Shown here: positions 17,404-24,978 of the stretch, in pieces
Layout of the letters: each line of letters begins with the position of its first letter
Position numbering within the stretch: the first letter of the stretch is position 1
From: Bacteroidota bacterium
GTDB taxonomy: Bacteria > Bacteroidota > Bacteroidia > Flavobacteriales_C > GCA-002722245
Assembly: GCA_026390935.1 (NCBI GenBank)
Contig: JAPLEZ010000071.1
Span: 1 to 52,565, forward strand
DNA length: 52,565 nt
Reading direction: 5' to 3'
Notes under the pieces: generated by a model
Database searches by the model: none
Seen by the model: the letters and a program-made list of their open reading frames with translations, nothing else
Told to the model about the DNA's origin: nothing
Made by a program: the position numbers and the translations under genes

Positions 17404-18216
17404 ATGCGCGCCGAACTTGAAGAAATAGAAAAAATTGAACTCTACCTCTCGGAAGGAATGAATCCAGCGGATTTACAATCTTTTGAGGAGGAGTTAAAAA
17501 CCAATCCGGTGCTGCGCAACAAAGTACAGGACCAACAAATACTAGTGGAAGGTCTTCACAAAAAAGTGTTTAGAGATGCCGCCAATACTGCTTTCAAAAA
17601 ATATAAACTCTATAAAAAACTGCGCTGGGGAGGAATTGCAGTAGTTTGCATAAGTTTACTCATACTGCTCTATTTATTGTTCCATCCTAACAATGAGCAA
17701 ACAGAGGAATCAGGAGCTATTCCCAACAGTGAAGTGAGCAATGCAGATGAAAAAATCAATATTGCTGAAGCAAAAGAAATTTCAAATAATGCAATGCAAG
17801 ATCAACCCTTGCAAAACAAAAAAAACACCTCCCCTTCCCTTTCCGATGAAAGAAAAGATACTGTATCCGAAAATGCAGCAAAAACAGAAAACATCCAGCA
17901 AAACACCAATAAAAAAATATTGGGATGGCTTGGCATATATGAGATTACCGACAAAATAAAATTCATGGGAGTTTCTTCCAATTCATCGGAAAAAGGTGAG
18001 TTTTCCTTATTGGGCTCAGGCATTATCAAAACAACAATAACAACATTAAACGGAGCTCAATGGGCATTTGACGATGCAAAAACATCCATCAAGATAGCAG
18101 AAGAAAATTATCCTGTTACATGGATTGAAAAAGATCAATCTTTCAGCTTTAAAATGAAGTACGAAAAGCGCAACCACAAGTGTACTTTCAATTATGAAGA
18201 GCACCTTGAAGAATAA
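17404..18216 (+). CDS. Single-pass membrane protein, probable anti-sigma factor
   Basis: The N-terminal ~75 residues are acidic/helical and predicted cytosolic (EIEKIELYLSEGMNPADLQSFEEELKTNPVLR), resembling the sigma-binding part of Bacteroidota anti-sigma proteins. A membrane segment follows (GGIAVVCISLLILLYLLF, about 78-95), then a Ser/Asn/Glu-rich linker and an exported C-terminal domain of about 90 residues (KILGWLGIYEITDKIKFMGV onward). Its position directly after an ECF sigma gene supports the anti-sigma role. The exported part is not recognised and presumably senses or binds something in the periplasm. No zinc-binding ZAS motif is seen. Confidence 0.65.
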   Translation: MRAELEEIEKIELYLSEGMNPADLQSFEEELKTNPVLRNKVQDQQILVEGLHKKVFRDAANTAFKKYKLYKKLRWGGIAVVCISLLILLYLLFHPNNEQTEESGAIPNSEVSNADEKINIAEAKEISNNAMQDQPLQNKKNTSPSLSDERKDTVSENAAKTENIQQNTNKKILGWLGIYEITDKIKFMGVSSNSSEKGEFSLLGSGIIKTTITTLNGAQWAFDDAKTSIKIAEENYPVTWIEKDQSFSFKMKYEKRNHKCTFNYEEHLEE

Positions 18217-18237
18217 AGGTTAAGCGCTTTTTTAGTG

Positions 18238-19962
18238 TTAGTTCTTTTTAATCTCCGAAACAGGCGTCCAATTGTATTTTTTTCTGTTATATCGATCTGT
18301 GACAGCCTCTATAGCCTGTTGAGTTCTCCAATGTTCGGGGAATTTTTGTACCAGCTGAACATAAAATTGATTTGATTTTTGATATTGACCTTCTTCTTTG
18401 TAGAATCGATAAAGGTGATAATACACCTCGGCTTCTTCAGGAAACAATCTTAATTGCATTTGGTAAAGGCTTAATTGCCTTGCCTTGTGTTTACTATTAT
18501 CACCCGCACAGCAGTATTCAGTGGCTAATTCACTTGAGTAGTCGTAATTTATTGAATCTAATTCCAAAGCCTTTTCCAGATATTTTAATTCAAGTTTTCG
18601 TTCAGGTTTTTCATATGCCTTGTTGAGTCCCCAGGTTGCAATCCAATAAGATTTTCCGAGCCCATAGGCATAATAAGCATTTGTGGGATCCTGATTAAAG
18701 GCTTTTGCAAATGCCGCTACAGCTTGTCTTCCCATTGCTCTGATTTCATTGTTGCGATCATTATTTGTTCTCAGGTTGCTCCATTTCTCCAGATAGAAAT
18801 CGAAGTTGAGTGAGTCCATCTGAATTGCTTTGTCAATTTGGGGAAGCGCTCGTTCCAGCTGCATCCAATTGTGATTGGAAACAGAGGCGTAGTAATAATA
18901 CCATGCATGTGTTGAATCAAGAGCAATTGCTTTTTCAAAATATTGAGCGGCAACTTCCATTTCGGGTTTGTTGTGCGTCCACCCACCATATTTTTTTCTA
19001 ATTGACAATCCTGTTTTATAATACCAAACCGGATTTTCACTCTCTTTTTCGCAAAGCAGGGAATAATATTTTTGTGCTTGTTCATAATCTTCGGATTCAT
19101 AATAGGTGGAGGCCAATTGTTTTTTTAATTCAATTCCCTTTTCCTTTTTAGATTTTTCTTCCAGATAATTAATGGCTTCATTTTTTTTTCCGCCATCCGT
19201 CAGAAGCTGTGCTTTGCGGGTAATGTATTCCACCTGGTTGCTATCGGGATAGAGTTCAATTAAAATGGATAGGGCATCAACGTACTTTTCTTCCTTCAGT
19301 TTTGTGTTGTAACGGTATCTACTTGCTTCGTGAGGGTATTCGGATTTGATGGCATTTATAATTTTGTAAACGAAGTCATATTTTCCATTTTGGGTATAAT
19401 AATCCATTAGTTTCTCTGATTCATCGATTTGAAAAGGATTCATTTTTAAACTGATGAGATGATGAACAAAAGCACTGTCATCGATATTAAATGCGCACTC
19501 TGCTGATACCAGCTTGTTAAAAAACTCAGGCACATTGCGATCAATACTTATTACTTTTTTAATGTAATAAATAGCCGAATCTGATTTTTGTTTACTCTTA
19601 AAAGAATCTGATTTTATAATACAGGATGAAATTTCAATCGCTTTGACAGAAAGGATATCAATTCGTTTTGTAATTAGTTTATTTTCCTTCTTCGATAATT
19701 GCTCTCTGTTCAGAGCTGTTTGATAATAATAGAAAGGGTATGAAACATGTCCTTCTTCATAAAAAACGTTGGCTATTATTAGTTGGGCCTTCAGATCTGT
19801 ATTCATGATTTTAATATTTCCCTTGTAGAAATAATAAATTGCTTTTTCGTAATTTTTTTCATGATAAGCCTGAACAAGGCTATCCAAAAACGAGTTTGAA
19901 AAACACGAAAACGAAAATGACAGAAGAAGTCCGGATAAAAATAATCTCATAATATTCATCAT
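18238..19962 (-). CDS. Secreted TPR-repeat protein
   Basis: A hydrophobic leader (MMNIMRLFLSGLLLSFSFSCFS) precedes about 12-14 TPR-like helical pairs that fill the rest of 574 residues (KNYEKAIYYFYKGN, EDYEQAQKYYSLLCEKESEN, AAQYFEKAIALDSTHAWYYY, LEKALELDSINYDYS). The protein is likely a periplasmic scaffold. Its start overlaps the upstream stop as ATGA, so it is the last gene of a three-gene operon with an outer-membrane-like and a secreted protein. Cys20 does not fit a good lipobox. Partner unknown. Confidence 0.75.
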   Translation of the reverse strand: MMNIMRLFLSGLLLSFSFSCFSNSFLDSLVQAYHEKNYEKAIYYFYKGNIKIMNTDLKAQLIIANVFYEEGHVSYPFYYYQTALNREQLSKKENKLITKRIDILSVKAIEISSCIIKSDSFKSKQKSDSAIYYIKKVISIDRNVPEFFNKLVSAECAFNIDDSAFVHHLISLKMNPFQIDESEKLMDYYTQNGKYDFVYKIINAIKSEYPHEASRYRYNTKLKEEKYVDALSILIELYPDSNQVEYITRKAQLLTDGGKKNEAINYLEEKSKKEKGIELKKQLASTYYESEDYEQAQKYYSLLCEKESENPVWYYKTGLSIRKKYGGWTHNKPEMEVAAQYFEKAIALDSTHAWYYYYASVSNHNWMQLERALPQIDKAIQMDSLNFDFYLEKWSNLRTNNDRNNEIRAMGRQAVAAFAKAFNQDPTNAYYAYGLGKSYWIATWGLNKAYEKPERKLELKYLEKALELDSINYDYSSELATEYCCAGDNSKHKARQLSLYQMQLRLFPEEAEVYYHLYRFYKEEGQYQKSNQFYVQLVQKFPEHWRTQQAIEAVTDRYNRKKYNWTPVSEIKKN

Positions 19963-20555
19963 TCCTTGAAAAAATACGCATAACGCACAGATCCACCAAA
20001 GCTGGAGAACATTCCCAAACTACCTATGGAAGCATTAGGTGCAAATCCTAAACACAAATTACTTTTACCAAACTCTAATTTATAGCCTAGTTCAATAGGG
20101 ATATACAAATTTACACTATGGTAGGCTCCAACATGATTAGTAACCGACGAAGATAAAATTGAAAAATTATAATAAGAAATTCCAATATTGGGATTCAGGT
20201 ACATTCCCGACTTATCACCGCCAAAATAAATACTTCTACCTACCGTCAGACCGAAAAAGTTGGAAGAGGAAAAAACATCTGTCGGACTCGATATTATTGC
20301 TGTACCAGGGGCATATTTCACATAATTGAAACTGATTTGCAAAAAACTGCTGTTGTACAATTGCAATCCAAAACTCTTCCCTAACGAGTAACTATCAACA
20401 AACTCAAGGTCCTTCAAATCCGATTTAAAAGATTTGAATATACCCATCTTATGCACTGAAATGGATGCTCCTGCTCCCGTAGGAGAAAGGAAAGATTGCG
20501 CGTTAATTAAGTTTACAAGCAAAACTAAGGCAAGAAAGGCGAATAACTTTTTCAT
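19959..20555 (-). CDS. Predicted outer-membrane beta-barrel protein
   Basis: The signal peptide MKKLFAFLALVLLVNLINAQ is followed by alternating aromatic/small strands separated by short turns (FGLQLYNSSFLQISFNYVKY, FFGLTVGRSIYFGG, GISYYNFSIL, GYKLEFGKSNLCLGFAPNA) and a C-terminal strand ending in ..VRYAYFFKE. At 198 residues this would be an 8-strand barrel. It lies 17 bp after the upstream secreted-protein gene and overlaps the TPR gene by 4 bp. No family is recognised. Confidence 0.65.
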   Translation of the reverse strand: MKKLFAFLALVLLVNLINAQSFLSPTGAGASISVHKMGIFKSFKSDLKDLEFVDSYSLGKSFGLQLYNSSFLQISFNYVKYAPGTAIISSPTDVFSSSNFFGLTVGRSIYFGGDKSGMYLNPNIGISYYNFSILSSSVTNHVGAYHSVNLYIPIELGYKLEFGKSNLCLGFAPNASIGSLGMFSSFGGSVRYAYFFKE

Positions 20556-20572
20556 GGTTTTTATGATTAAGA

Positions 20573-22228
20573 TTAATTAAACTTCACTATTAATTTTCCA
20601 AAACTGTAATACCCTGGGAAAATAACCAGGTTGTTGGATTCATCCAGGAGTCCCGAAGAAATCGTCACGTATTCGGAGGGACAAGTAAACTCTTTGGCAT
20701 TTATTTCCCCCTTGTGGTTAATGGAAATGATTTGCGGGCAGCAAGCCGCCACCGCATTATCACCCTGCTGGCAAAAAACGTAGAGCGTATTATTCATTAA
20801 CACCGGAGCAGTAGCTCCTATTTTGGATTTCGGATTTGTTCCTTTTTCATTTGGAATAACAACATCCCATACAATACCCTTTTGCAAATCATACTTACAA
20901 ACCACCATATCTAAATGACGAACGCCATATTTCGAACAGGAGCTGGAGCCATTGCTATTGGTAGTCCCTTGGACGCATATCACAATTTGATATTCCATCA
21001 ATAAATAATAGCTGCCGTCCTCCTGCTGAATCATGTTTGTGATTTTATAATTCATCAGGGTGCTATCTACCTTGCTGATTTTTTTTCCTTTCTCCTCTTC
21101 ATTCAGTGCATTCAGCTTTCCATTAAAATCTTTAGAAAACAAGTTTGTTTTCTTGCTTATTATTTTGAAGTTCTCCCTGTCGATAACCAAAGAATAACAA
21201 CCCACAAGATCGGTTTCCACAGTATTGAACTCCTGGTCAACAAAGCTACTTTCTTGTTTTGTCAAAATTGAACCGGCTTTGCTTCTGCGACCAACGGTAC
21301 CCTGTGTGGAGATACCTCCAAAAAATGTTAGTGTTTTATTATCGAGAGCGATCAACTCCATCCCACTCATAAAATAATTGTCGATGGCAATGTCGAGAAA
21401 AAGAAAATCTTTCTTTGTTTTATCATACTTGACCATAGTATATTTCTCCCTGAAAACATCATTGTCGGCGCCCAGCTTAACTTTATATTCCTCAGCATAT
21501 TTAAGGTATCCATACACTTCTCCATTAGGCAACATGGCAAATTTCAATTGCTCAATCTGATTTCTTTTTACCTTGAAAACACAAGTATCGGTATACTCCA
21601 GATTTAACTTTTTATCGTACACCGAAATCACGGTTTTTTCTATGTCCTTTTCAGCTCTCGTTGTCATTTTAGGATATTCGCTGTACAATACCGAAGAAAC
21701 AACAAGGAGGTGCTGCTGATCTGGAGACACCATGATATCAAAGCCTCCAAAAGTATACTCCATCACACCAATAGGTATATTAGGCTCTTTATATTCTTTA
21801 AAATCGTATACCATTAGTGCTTTGTAGCTGGTTGGTTTATAATTGGCATCAAAAAAATTGACAAACAAAGTATTCTTGCTTTCTTTTAATGATATCTCAT
21901 GATTAAATAAAATCCTTTGTCCTTGAAAAAGGAGAAAGCTGTTGTAAACTCCCTTTTTCATTAATCCTTGTTTTACCATGGGACGCTGTTCAACAAAAGA
22001 GTTTTTCTTGTTTACCCCAGCATTGTCAAAAACTTCAAAATACAATTTCTCCCTTCCGTAAAATCCACCATGATCAAAACGCACATAATTACCATCGTCA
22101 TCTGTCAAAAAAACAGGCGCTGTCATGGCAGTAGGTCTTTCGGGCAATTTTTTCACCCAATTATAATCTTGTGCATTGGAAACTAAACAGAAAAGTAGTA
22201 AAACAGAGAGAGGTAAAATTGTTTTCAT
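20573..22228 (-). CDS. Secreted protein of unknown function, probable beta-propeller
   Basis: The signal peptide is MKTILPLSVLLLFCLVSNAQ. The remaining ~530 residues are repeated blade-like units with turn-rich strands (FDIMVSPDQQHLLVVSSVLY, LALDNKTLTFFGGIS-like segments, GSYYLLMEYQIVICVQ, NTLYVFCQQGDNAVAACC). It resembles the large secreted propeller-like proteins common in Bacteroidota operons, but I recognise no named family. It is the first gene of a three-gene minus-strand operon with a barrel and a TPR protein, suggesting a cell-surface or periplasmic complex. Confidence 0.65.
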   Translation of the reverse strand: MKTILPLSVLLLFCLVSNAQDYNWVKKLPERPTAMTAPVFLTDDDGNYVRFDHGGFYGREKLYFEVFDNAGVNKKNSFVEQRPMVKQGLMKKGVYNSFLLFQGQRILFNHEISLKESKNTLFVNFFDANYKPTSYKALMVYDFKEYKEPNIPIGVMEYTFGGFDIMVSPDQQHLLVVSSVLYSEYPKMTTRAEKDIEKTVISVYDKKLNLEYTDTCVFKVKRNQIEQLKFAMLPNGEVYGYLKYAEEYKVKLGADNDVFREKYTMVKYDKTKKDFLFLDIAIDNYFMSGMELIALDNKTLTFFGGISTQGTVGRRSKAGSILTKQESSFVDQEFNTVETDLVGCYSLVIDRENFKIISKKTNLFSKDFNGKLNALNEEEKGKKISKVDSTLMNYKITNMIQQEDGSYYLLMEYQIVICVQGTTNSNGSSSCSKYGVRHLDMVVCKYDLQKGIVWDVVIPNEKGTNPKSKIGATAPVLMNNTLYVFCQQGDNAVAACCPQIISINHKGEINAKEFTCPSEYVTISSGLLDESNNLVIFPGYYSFGKLIVKFN

Positions 22229-22442
22229 ATTTATAATTTTTGCTCTTTAATGACGAAAAAGGGTAAAGGTCACCTCAAAGTTGATTTTTTTTTTGAATTT
22301 ATATACAATTTGTAGGAAGGGATTCAAAAAAAACCATTTATGGGGTTTCGTTATTCGATATAATATATATTTTGGGAATTAATATTATTTTATCTAAATG
22401 TAGTAAGTCCACACTAGGGTTCGTGTATTTTTTTGTAATTAA
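22229..22442. other. AT-rich intergenic stretch with no gene
   Basis: It presumably holds the promoter of the propeller/barrel/TPR operon, but no clean TAnnTTTG element is visible on the minus strand. I see no RNA gene or repeat here. Confidence 0.4.
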
Positions 22443-22771
22443 TCAACTCCTGTTTTCATGATCGATCTCCTTTTCTGCTTCGTGCTTAATTATTATTAGT
22501 TTAGTTTCTCTCCAACCTTTCGCAGACATTCTATAAGCAGGAACTCCTTTTTCAATCAATAGATGAACAATGGCTTCCGCTCTTATTTGTGAAAGAGCCC
22601 TATTAAAATCATCCTGCTCTCTGTAATCAGTAAAATGTTCTATCTGAACTTTAAAAGAAGGTTTAAGTTTTAAAAAAGCACAAAGACTTTCATTATCACC
22701 TCCTTTGATTTTTCAGCCATTGAAGAACAAGGAACACTTATTAAAATTGAATTGCCAACGGAAGAAGACAA
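22443..22771 (-). pseudogene. Remnant of an OmpA C-terminal (peptidoglycan-binding) domain
   Basis: Reading the minus strand upstream of the TGA at 22443-22445 gives FLKLKPSFKVQIEHFTDYRE, then DDFNRALSQIRAEAIVHLLI and EKGVPAYRMSAKGWRETK. This aligns with OmpA domains (xVxIxGHTD..G....N..LSQ.RA..V...L...G....R....GWGE). Further upstream the similarity moves to another frame (SILISVPCSSMAEKSK), so there is a frameshift near the A5 run, and no start codon serves either part. It is too degraded to be functional. It could be debris of a duplicated OmpA/PorE-like gene. Confidence 0.65.
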
Positions 22772-22790
22772 CTAAATGTATTCAGCACAA

Positions 22791-24044
22791 TCACAACTCA
22801 TTCAACGCCAAAGCTAAGCGCTCCATCTCCTCAGCTAAAGTGTAGATATTAGGAGAAATTCTCACGCCGTTAATGTCTTTCCAGAGTGCACTGCCCACCA
22901 GTATGTTTTTCTTGCGCAAAGTTTGAACAATTTTTGATGGCTCCAATTCACTATGCATAAAAAGAACTATTCCCGCAGAGAAACGGATATCTGAAGAAGT
23001 ATAGATTTTTATTTGAGAATGATCTTTCAACTGCTCTCTCCACAACTGATTTAAATAATGCAGTCGCTGATGTATCAAGCCGCTACTTATTTTTTCATGA
23101 AAACGAATAGCTTCTTTTAAGGCCAATTGAGCAGCAAAAGAATGGGTGCCATAAGTTTCAAATTTATCGATGAAAGAGGAATAGGGATGTAAACCGGGAT
23201 GAATCGGAGTGACTTTTCCTATCAAACTTTTCTTCACATAGAGCATGCCTGTACCCGGCGGTCCACACAACCATTTGTGAAAGCTGGCGGCAAAAAAATC
23301 ACAATCTATTTCATGCAAATTAATACTGATATGCGCTACCGACTGTGCGCCATCCACCAAAGTATATACGCCTTTTTCTTTGGCAGCAGCACATATTTCT
23401 TTCACCGGCAAAATCTGTCCGGTCCAGTTGATCATGTGCGTTACCAGCAACAACTTCGTTTTCGGTCCGAGAGCATTTTTATACAAATCCACCAGCACCT
23501 GATCGTTCTCGGGCATTGATGGAATATCCAGTATTTTAAGAGACAATTTTCTTTTACTCGCGATGTACTCTGCAGCTGTATAAACAAGAGAATAATCCTG
23601 CTTTGCTATGATTATTTCATCTCCTTCAGCGAGATCAAGTCCCCAAAAAATAGTATTTACTGCTTCAGTAGTATTGCGCAAAAGCACGAGTTCTTCTACA
23701 GAACAGCCAAGCAATTTTGATAGATCTCCCTTCACGGAAATTATTTCCTTTTCCTGAACATGGCGGTTGACCGTGGGAGTTTTATTGGCAAAAATTTCGG
23801 CTTGTTGTAAAGAGTTTATCACCGGCATGGGCATCGGACTTATTCCTGCATTGCTCAGGTTAATGACAGAAAAATCCACATTAAACTGCTTCCTTACCTT
23901 TTTCCAAAATTTTTCATCTTTCATCAGCGCACCTTTATCTGCAGGAACCTCCAATGCTTCCTGCAAAACAAAATCAGTGTTACCCAACAAAGGCAATGCG
24001 CCAAATCCTAGCGACACATTTTTAATAAATTTTCTGCGTTCCAT
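22791..24044 (-). CDS. Tat-exported class V aminotransferase-fold PLP enzyme
   Basis: The start at 24044 (MERRKFIKNVSLGFGALPLLG) gives a twin-arginine leader of the Bacteroidota RRKFIK type; an ATG at 24086 would add 14 hydrophobic residues in front. The enzyme is a fold-type I PLP protein: NTTEAVNTIFWGL, LVDGAQSVAHI (cofactor-binding Asp), and the PLP Lys in SFHKWLCGPPGTGMLYV. It is nearest the isopenicillin-N-epimerase/cysteine-desulfurase-like group of class V, typically acting on amino acids. Tat export fits a cofactor loaded before secretion. Substrate unknown. Confidence 0.88.
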   Translation of the reverse strand: MERRKFIKNVSLGFGALPLLGNTDFVLQEALEVPADKGALMKDEKFWKKVRKQFNVDFSVINLSNAGISPMPMPVINSLQQAEIFANKTPTVNRHVQEKEIISVKGDLSKLLGCSVEELVLLRNTTEAVNTIFWGLDLAEGDEIIIAKQDYSLVYTAAEYIASKRKLSLKILDIPSMPENDQVLVDLYKNALGPKTKLLLVTHMINWTGQILPVKEICAAAKEKGVYTLVDGAQSVAHISINLHEIDCDFFAASFHKWLCGPPGTGMLYVKKSLIGKVTPIHPGLHPYSSFIDKFETYGTHSFAAQLALKEAIRFHEKISSGLIHQRLHYLNQLWREQLKDHSQIKIYTSSDIRFSAGIVLFMHSELEPSKIVQTLRKKNILVGSALWKDINGVRISPNIYTLAEEMERLALALNEL

Positions 24045-24082
24045 GCAGAAAAGATATAAAAAAGGAATCAAGAACTTGTGAA

Positions 24083-24244
24083 TCATTCATCAACAACATC
24101 TTCATTTCTTTCATTTTTTCCATTGACCGTTGGATTTTCTCCTGTTTGCGACTGACGTGGAATTTTCAATTGCTCTTTCAACCTTTTAAATCCAAATACC
24201 CTTTGAGCTGCGCCTGGAGAATGCCTATTAAGAAAATATATCAA
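24083..24244 (-). CDS. Possible small ORF upstream of the PLP enzyme
   Basis: A 53-codon frame from a TTG at 24244 reads LIYFLNRHSPGAAQRVFGFK and continues with basic and Asn/Glu-rich sequence to a TGA at 24083. Its stop overlaps the alternative ATG (24086) of the PLP enzyme as ATGA. Codon use looks coding-like, but there is no ATG, no recognised family and no promoter. It could be the tail of a decayed larger gene. Confidence 0.25.
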   Translation of the reverse strand: MIYFLNRHSPGAAQRVFGFKRLKEQLKIPRQSQTGENPTVNGKNERNEDVVDE

Positions 24245-24341
24245 TGCTTATTTTATAATCAACAACAGCAACATTTCTGTATAAACAACTAAATTTCCCT
24301 ACTTTTAACGCGGTACTTTCAAAAAACTTAAATCATTTAAC

Positions 24342-24877
24342 ATGAAAAAAATTCTAAGTATTGGCCTTGTTCTTTTTGCAGCTATCATTGGATTGAGCTT
24401 TACTGCAATTGAAGACAACATTGTAGTAAAAAAGGTGGCATTAAAATTAATGGCACATCAGTAAGCACCGATTGGAGTCTTGCAAGTTATGAATCTGTTT
24501 TGGGAAAATCCGACAGAACTAAAGATGGCTACAATATCACTCATACCTACGATCAAAAAGGATTGGTTTTGTTTGAAGGTAAAAATAAGCCTGGACACAT
24601 CAACGAATTTCAAATTTACTTCTCGCACCCTAATCCAAATGAAGTTAGTCCGAAAGGAATCTTTGTTGGAAACCTCAAAATTGATGGCCTCACTATTTAC
24701 TCTTCTCTGGACAGTGAAACAATGCTGAAAAAATTAAAGAAGTGGAAAAAAACAGATAGCTACATTGAGCATAGCTACAGAATGCAATTCAAAATGACCT
24801 ACATTTATTTTCAGTTTGCTGATGATGAAAAAACTTTGATTAAAGTAAGCATCGGACAGGCTAGTACGAAGGCATAA
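24342..24877 (+). pseudogene. Small secreted protein with a one-base frameshift
   Basis: The ATG at 24342 gives a signal peptide (MKKILSIGLVLFAAIIGLSF) but stops at about 24464. A second frame carries the rest: KINGTSVSTDWSLASYESVL, then GYNITHTYDQKGLVLFEGKN and on to a stop at 24877. The two join in the A6 run at 24428-24433: one additional A would give ..VVKKGGIKINGTS.. and a single ~178-residue protein. The body resembles small Bacteroidota proteins with an iinG..l..Lg...r......YtYDk.Gi.ly pattern (DUF7738-like, tentative). Real inactivation or an assembly indel cannot be told apart here. Confidence 0.7.
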
Positions 24878-24897
24878 AAAACACTTTAAAAAGTATG

Positions 24898-24926
24898 AAG
24901 GCAGTTTAATACACTGCCTTTTTTAT
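24898..24926 (+). terminator. Terminator before the PBP1A gene
   Basis: AAGGCAGT / ACTGCCTT with a 7-nt loop is followed by a T-run. It lies 20 nt after the frameshifted gene. Confidence 0.75.
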
Positions 24927-24953
24927 TTTATACTTATCAATCATCTCTTTTTG

Positions 24954-24961
24954 TACTTTTG
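24954..24961 (+). promoter_or_regulatory. Predicted -7 element of the PBP1A gene
   Basis: TACTTTTG is a perfect TAnnTTTG match, 17 nt before the ATG. Confidence 0.55.
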
Positions 24962-24978
24962 CCAAGTAAATTTAGCCC

